Part shown: one piece after another, positions 59,165 through 64,000 of the stretch
Layout of the letters: each line of letters starts with the position of its first letter
Numbering within the stretch: position 1 is the stretch's first letter
Source: Cucumis sativus
Taxonomy: Eukaryota; Streptophyta; Magnoliopsida; Cucurbitales; Cucurbitaceae
Length of the DNA stretch: 64,000 bases
Direction: 5' to 3'
Assembly (NCBI RefSeq): GCF_000004075.3
Contig: NC_026661.2
Span: 19,434,307 to 19,498,306 of the forward strand
The notes under the pieces: model-generated
Databases searched by the model: none
The model's input: only the letters and a program-made list of their open reading frames with translations
Told to the model about the DNA's origin: nothing
Position numbers and translations under genes: made by a program

Positions 59165-61758
59165 GGATGAAAAATGAAGGCTGAGAAGAAGAGATTGTTA
59201 GTGTATACGAAGGGATAAAAACAAAAGTCTTGGTCTTATGAACACTTCAAAGAAAGCAAAGTGATGGCTTTCTGCATAAAAACAAACTTTTTTATCTTCC
59301 AATAATTAAGAAGCTACAAAGCAAAGCAAAGCAAACCAACTTTGAATAATCAAACGAATGATAAGAAAAAAAACTACAATATAATCATTTCATTTTTAGT
59401 TTTTTTTTTTTAACTAAGTCCATTTCCGTAGCATTTTTTACATTATTTTTTCAAATTTTCAATTTTTCTTACGTTTTTTTAATTATCAGTAAAAAATAAC
59501 TAATTAAATATATCAAAATTCTATTCACTTCTAAATTTGCTACAATAACGTCCGTTTTATTATTATGATTTTCTTTTATTATTTTTGAAAATCCCTTTAA
59601 ATAATTTATAATAAAAGAACAAACCGAAAATAACCTAAAGTAATCTCCCGTTAGATGGAAAGTTTTTCAAGTGTACCTAAGCCCTTCAATTTTAATTTTG
59701 TATGTAATACTTGTTTATTTTTTAGTAGTCATCAAATTCACAATTCAAAATCCGATTAGATACAATAAATTAGACTCAAGGGTCTATTAAATGGCTAGGT
59801 TAAATATATCGTTTAGACACAATGGAATTAAAAAACACTTTAAACTTGCTAACCAACGTGGTTTTGATTTGCTTAAATGATCTTTTCCTTACACCTCCAT
59901 TATTAAAATAGACAATCACATCAAATGATTTAATTTAGTTTTAATTGATTCATAGTTTTAGGAGTATGTTTCCTCCAACAAAAATAAAAATAAAAAGAAG
60001 GAAATACAAAGTAGTGTTTAGGAAATAGGTGAAAGAGGGAGTTTGTTTCCGGTGGCTATGTGTCTTTGGTGCTGGGACTGCTGGTTATTTGTTTTGTATG
60101 TGTTTCCCCATAAAAGAAATTTTGTATCAATCAAAGGGGGAGTTTCTTATTGTTTTAGTTGCCTGCAAAAATCTTCTTTTATTGTACTAAACTTTTCTTG
60201 CTGCTTCCATCATAGGGTGTGATGGGTAGGCTTAATGGTTGGTTGATTGTCAACTTTATGTTCTTGATGTTCTAGGAGGTGTCTGATTCATGATCATGAC
60301 TGTTTTCTATTCACATGTTATTGTTCAACATTGGTTGAGAAGTTGGAATATAATCAATCAAGTATCAACTACTTCAAATAATTATCTTCTGAATTGGATG
60401 TATGCATTAAGGTTTGAAGCTATTTATTTTTTAATTGATAAAAGAACTGAATTAGCTTTTTTATATATAACCTTACTTTTTTTCTTGTGCTTAGGAAACC
60501 AACTTTGAGATTGTAGAATAATCAGTGAAGAGAATGTTTCACCTGCAGCTGGCATGGTTTATTTAATGACCTTCAAGGCTGCCTAGTGGAATGCTTGGTG
60601 ACCATGGGACAACAACAGTTCAAGCTGATCCAAGTGTTTGAGGGTATTGGTGAGGGAATAGAGGGGGATTTTTGTTGGGCAGGGCATGCAATCTGGTTGA
60701 TAATTCTTTGTTCATCTGTGAAAACAATAAACAACCACAAACCTCTTATGCTGCCATGCATCCAATGTGAAGAAAATAGCAATCGACTGTTTCCTCTTTT
60801 TTATTTCCCCAGTACACCCTACAACAAGCAGACTTTGACTCACTGGCCAACTATATGATCCTTTTTTAATAAACAGACTTTCTTATTAGGCAGGGTTTGG
60901 TATTACATAATAAATAAATAAAATAGATCCACTCTAAAAGTTGGATAACAAATACCCCTAACAAGCATTTATATACATCCATACTTCAATATTCCTTTCA
61001 TTTGCACTTGTCCTGTCTGCCCCCCTACTCTTTATCTCTTGTAGTCGTAAGCTATTTAATTCTTTCTTTATTTTCAATCTTTATATATAGAGCTGAGTTT
61101 AAAACTCATTCATGGTTGAATTATCTCATTATTATTGGAGCTATAATTCATATATTGGGTTGAGATTGGTTAATAAATGTAATGTTGCTCAAAATCTATC
61201 GATCTAATCGTTGATTTTTTTCACGGATAATATGAATTTTTTTTGTGTCACCCATCATTCTACAAGGTAAGAAAAAATAATACACACTAGTACTACTTGT
61301 TACTTAGAAAGAAGAAATGAGTCACTTTGAACAATAATTAAGAACTCAAACCAAATACTAAGACTAATGGTTAAAAGAGAACGTGATCCAAGAACCATGA
61401 TCAAACTAAAGAAATGTAATTGAGATTTGAATCTTAACGTGGATTCTACCATAACAACTTCTACGCGACCATTAACTAAAGACCATTAAAATTAAATAAA
61501 CGATAATTGGATATAACTTTTTGTTTTCATAATTTGTTTGAAAAGTTATGAACACATTTCATCATCCATATTTCACAGTCATTTGAGTAAATTAGTAACG
61601 ATTTAATTTTTTTTTTTTTTAAATTATTGAGTGAACTCAATGATGTCTTTGTCTCTCTCAGTTGACGAATTTCCGGTTTTTTCTTTCAACAGTAAGCACT
61701 GAGCTGAAGCTTCCATGGTTGACACCAACTCTTTAACAAGTAACAACGCAATTGAAGC
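59165..61758. other. Intergenic, 2.6 kb, no gene supported
   Basis: NLR F promoter, AT-rich spacer, and the promoter of the alpha-N-acetylglucosaminidase gene. A less AT-rich stretch at 60540-60860 has a 90-codon open frame (60586-60858) and an antisense one, neither with a recognised domain. It could be a non-coding transcript; nothing in the sequence proves it. Confidence 0.5.
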
Positions 61759-63957
61759 ATGTCGAATTCCCATTCCTCGATTCTCCTTTTGATTCTCATC
61801 TTACTTCCACTTGCTCTATCCCAACAAGAAGCAATTCAAGCAATTATCCATCGTTTGGATTCCAAAGCTCTATCTCCTTCTATTCAGGAAGCTGCAGCCA
61901 AGGCTCTTCTCCGGCGATTGCTTCCCACTCATGTTGATAGCTTCGAGTTTCAGATTGTTTCTAGGGTACCTTTTCTTTTCTTTCCATTGAATTTCGAAGA
62001 CTAACTTTTCTGTCAGTTCTCAAATCTCAATTGCATTTTTAGAGAAATTTAATTGGTTGTGCAATGCATCTTCAAGTTTTTCATTCTTATTTTCCCAATT
62101 TCTCAAAACAACGAACACCAACTTGACCGCTTTTTCTGATTTTGTATTTGTCAATAGGACGTTTGTGGTGGGGGAAGTTGCTTCTTGATTAGTAATTTCA
62201 AGTCCTCAAGTCGCAATGGTGCAGAGATACTGTAAGTTGCCTCTTTTATGCATAAAGATTGCTCTCTGTGATTGATTTACTTACACCTTTTGTATTTATA
62301 CGAGGAAAATAACGAGTCTATTTTTGGCCTTTTCATTATGAAATGGTCAAAATGCTTTAATTGTTCAGAGGACGATATTGTCTTTGGGTGTAATTTTGCG
62401 GAGGCTTTAAGAAATGAAATAAAGCAGAATGCAATTAAGGGATAAACGTTATTTCCTCTAATCACCACTCCACTTTCCCCCAAATAAAGAAATACACTGA
62501 GATAGGAATATGTTAGTATAAGATTTTACTGATTTGTTTTTTTTTTTTTTTTTTGGGCAACCTTCTCAAGTATTAGAGGCACTACGGCAGTTGAAATTAC
62601 ATCTGGCCTTTACTGGTACTTAAAATATTGGTGTGGTGCTCATGTTTCCTGGGACAAGACTGGTGGAGTTCAATTAGCTTCAATTCCTAAACCAGGATCT
62701 CTACCCTTTTTAAAGGGCAATGGAGTTGTGATTAAGCGACCAGTGCCATGGAATTATTACCAAAATGTTGTTACTTCAAGCTGTAAGTGTTGATTTCTTA
62801 ATTGTGATTTCATTCAACCTCTATCTCAAGTGATTAGTAATGTCTAGAATGAAAATGATTTCTTTGTTACATAATGTATAGAAGTTAAGCTAAAATGAAG
62901 TTCATTTGGTGAATCTGAGGGAGAAAACTAGATTGAGAAAGATGAATACCATGCATGTCTTCCCCCAGCCCCATAAAAAACATGATGTGTATAAGAAGGG
63001 ATAGAAAACTGCATCAATGACCTTCTGGATATCAATCCGTGAAATCAACATCATGCTCATCACAATTCTTTAGTCTTATTGGTCTTTCATCTCTTTAAAT
63101 GATAAGTATATATACATTTATGCTTACTAAATTTTCCAATTGCTTATTTTTATTGAGATCACTTAGGTATCACATCTTTTTCTTTTTAAGTAATGTAAGT
63201 GATACTTTCATTCATTTTTCAGATTCCTATGTTTGGTGGGATTGGGAAAGATGGGAGAAAGAGATAGACTGGATGGCCCTCCATGGAATTAACCTTCCTT
63301 TGGCCTTCACTGGGCAAGAATCAATTTGGAGAAATGTTTTCAGGGTGAGCAGTTACCGATCCCTTATTTTATTATAGGCGAATCCAAACCACCTCAGCAC
63401 CTCCTCGAAATTCAAATTTATTCTAGGATTGAGATTTCAAATAGGTTGGAATTAGAGAATAGAAAGATTTCAAATAGGATGAACTGTACACATTGTAGAG
63501 TTGAATTGTTTTGCAACTTTTATGTATCCCCTTATTCAAGGATCTGGTTCTAATGGATTTAAAAGTTTTTATTTTTCTAATACTACTCTCCTTCCGTTTT
63601 GCATAGGCATTTGTCATAAGCCTCCCCATTTTCAGTTATGTTTTCTTTTTGACTGTTCAAAATCATCCATAATATTTGTAGAAGAAAGAAATATATGTCA
63701 TGTTCAAGGATACTATTTCTCACTAAGAATTTGCCTTCATTCATAATTTTTCAGTCTCTGTGTTTCTTCTCTTTCAAAATGGAGTTCTTAGGATCACCTT
63801 TTGTTGGTATTATACTATTATCATATTTTTAGTTTCACTCGAATGAGGCTACTTGTTTCCTTTACTTGTAGGATTTCAACCTTGCCGTCAAAGATTTGGA
63901 CAATTTCTTTGGTGGACCTGCTTTCCTTGCCTGGGCTCGCATGGGAAATCTACATGG
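61759..63957 (+). CDS. Alpha-N-acetylglucosaminidase (NAGLU family), N-terminal part
   Basis: A vacuolar or secreted glycoside hydrolase of family GH89, which removes terminal alpha-N-acetylglucosamine; the Arabidopsis homologue is needed for reproductive development. Five exons are in the window: 61759-61965, 62158-62231, 62571-62782, 63223-63344 and 63872-63957. The rest lies to the right. The start is [21 protein letters not shown], a clear signal peptide. Then come the helical N-domain ([20 protein letters not shown]) and the first part of the catalytic domain: [69 protein letters not shown] and [15 protein letters not shown]. The catalytic glutamates lie beyond the window. Splice phases all agree and no lesion is seen. 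The fifth exon ends at a gtgagt donor. Confidence 0.93.
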
Positions 63958-64000
63958 GTGAGTGACATTAATTGTTCTGGAATATTTTTGCCTAAAAAAC

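Noticed and set aside
60586-60858. 90-codon plus-strand open frame in the 59-61.7 kb spacer
   Set aside because: No recognised domain, no clear splice or conservation signal, and an antisense frame of similar length exists. A resemblance of aagtgtttgagggtatt to miR395 is too weak and no hairpin was seen.

Overview
The window is plant nuclear DNA, most likely from a cucurbit (Cucumis-like). The evidence is AT-rich intergenic DNA, many short GT-AG introns, a plant-type U1 snRNA promoter, a chloroplast-targeted ribosomal protein gene, CNL-type immune receptor genes of the RGA-like kind I associate with melon and cucumber, and degraded LINE, CACTA and LTR-like elements. The species is inferred from remembered protein families; nothing was searched.

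Left part (1-17 kb), ordinary housekeeping genes. In order: the last two exons of a serine carboxypeptidase-like gene (+); a U1 snRNA gene with its upstream sequence element, TATA box and 3' box (+); a nine-exon F-box/WD40 gene (+); single-exon NAA10, the catalytic subunit of N-terminal acetyltransferase A, with a 15-histidine run (+); a three-exon gene for a small basic DUF2462/UPF0390 protein (-); and a seven-exon gene for plastid ribosomal protein L1 (+).

Middle part (17.2-32.4 kb), SMC5 (-). I resolved 30 exons that join without a frame break into about 1049 residues, from Walker A to the ABC signature and Walker B. Its introns hold several LINE 3' ends in the same orientation, a small LTR-like insert inside one of them, and a foldback MITE-like element.

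Right part (34-59 kb), a head-to-tail cluster of CC-NB-ARC-LRR genes, all on the minus strand. There are two full-length genes of one clade (47.2-50.7 kb and 55.7-59.2 kb), one shorter member of that clade (34.2-36.4 kb), one intact member of a second clade (40.9-43.6 kb), and two LRR-only pseudogenes (45.2-46.3 kb, frameshifted; 52.4-53.6 kb, with a stop, a frameshift and an antisense LINE piece at the end). Broken copies of the 5' part of SMC5 lie at about 39.1-39.3, 43.85-44.67 and 52.17-52.25 kb, each on the 3' side of NLR or LRR sequence. This suggests the cluster grew by duplicating a block holding the SMC5 5' end plus its neighbouring NLR.

The right edge (61.76 kb onward) holds the first five exons of a plant alpha-N-acetylglucosaminidase (NAGLU-type) gene (+), which runs off the window.

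I found no CRISPR array, tRNA or intact transposon, and no clear case of a wholly unknown gene system. The most unusual structures are the SMC5-fragment/NLR mosaic and the expanded 72-bp LRR array in the 47-50 kb receptor.
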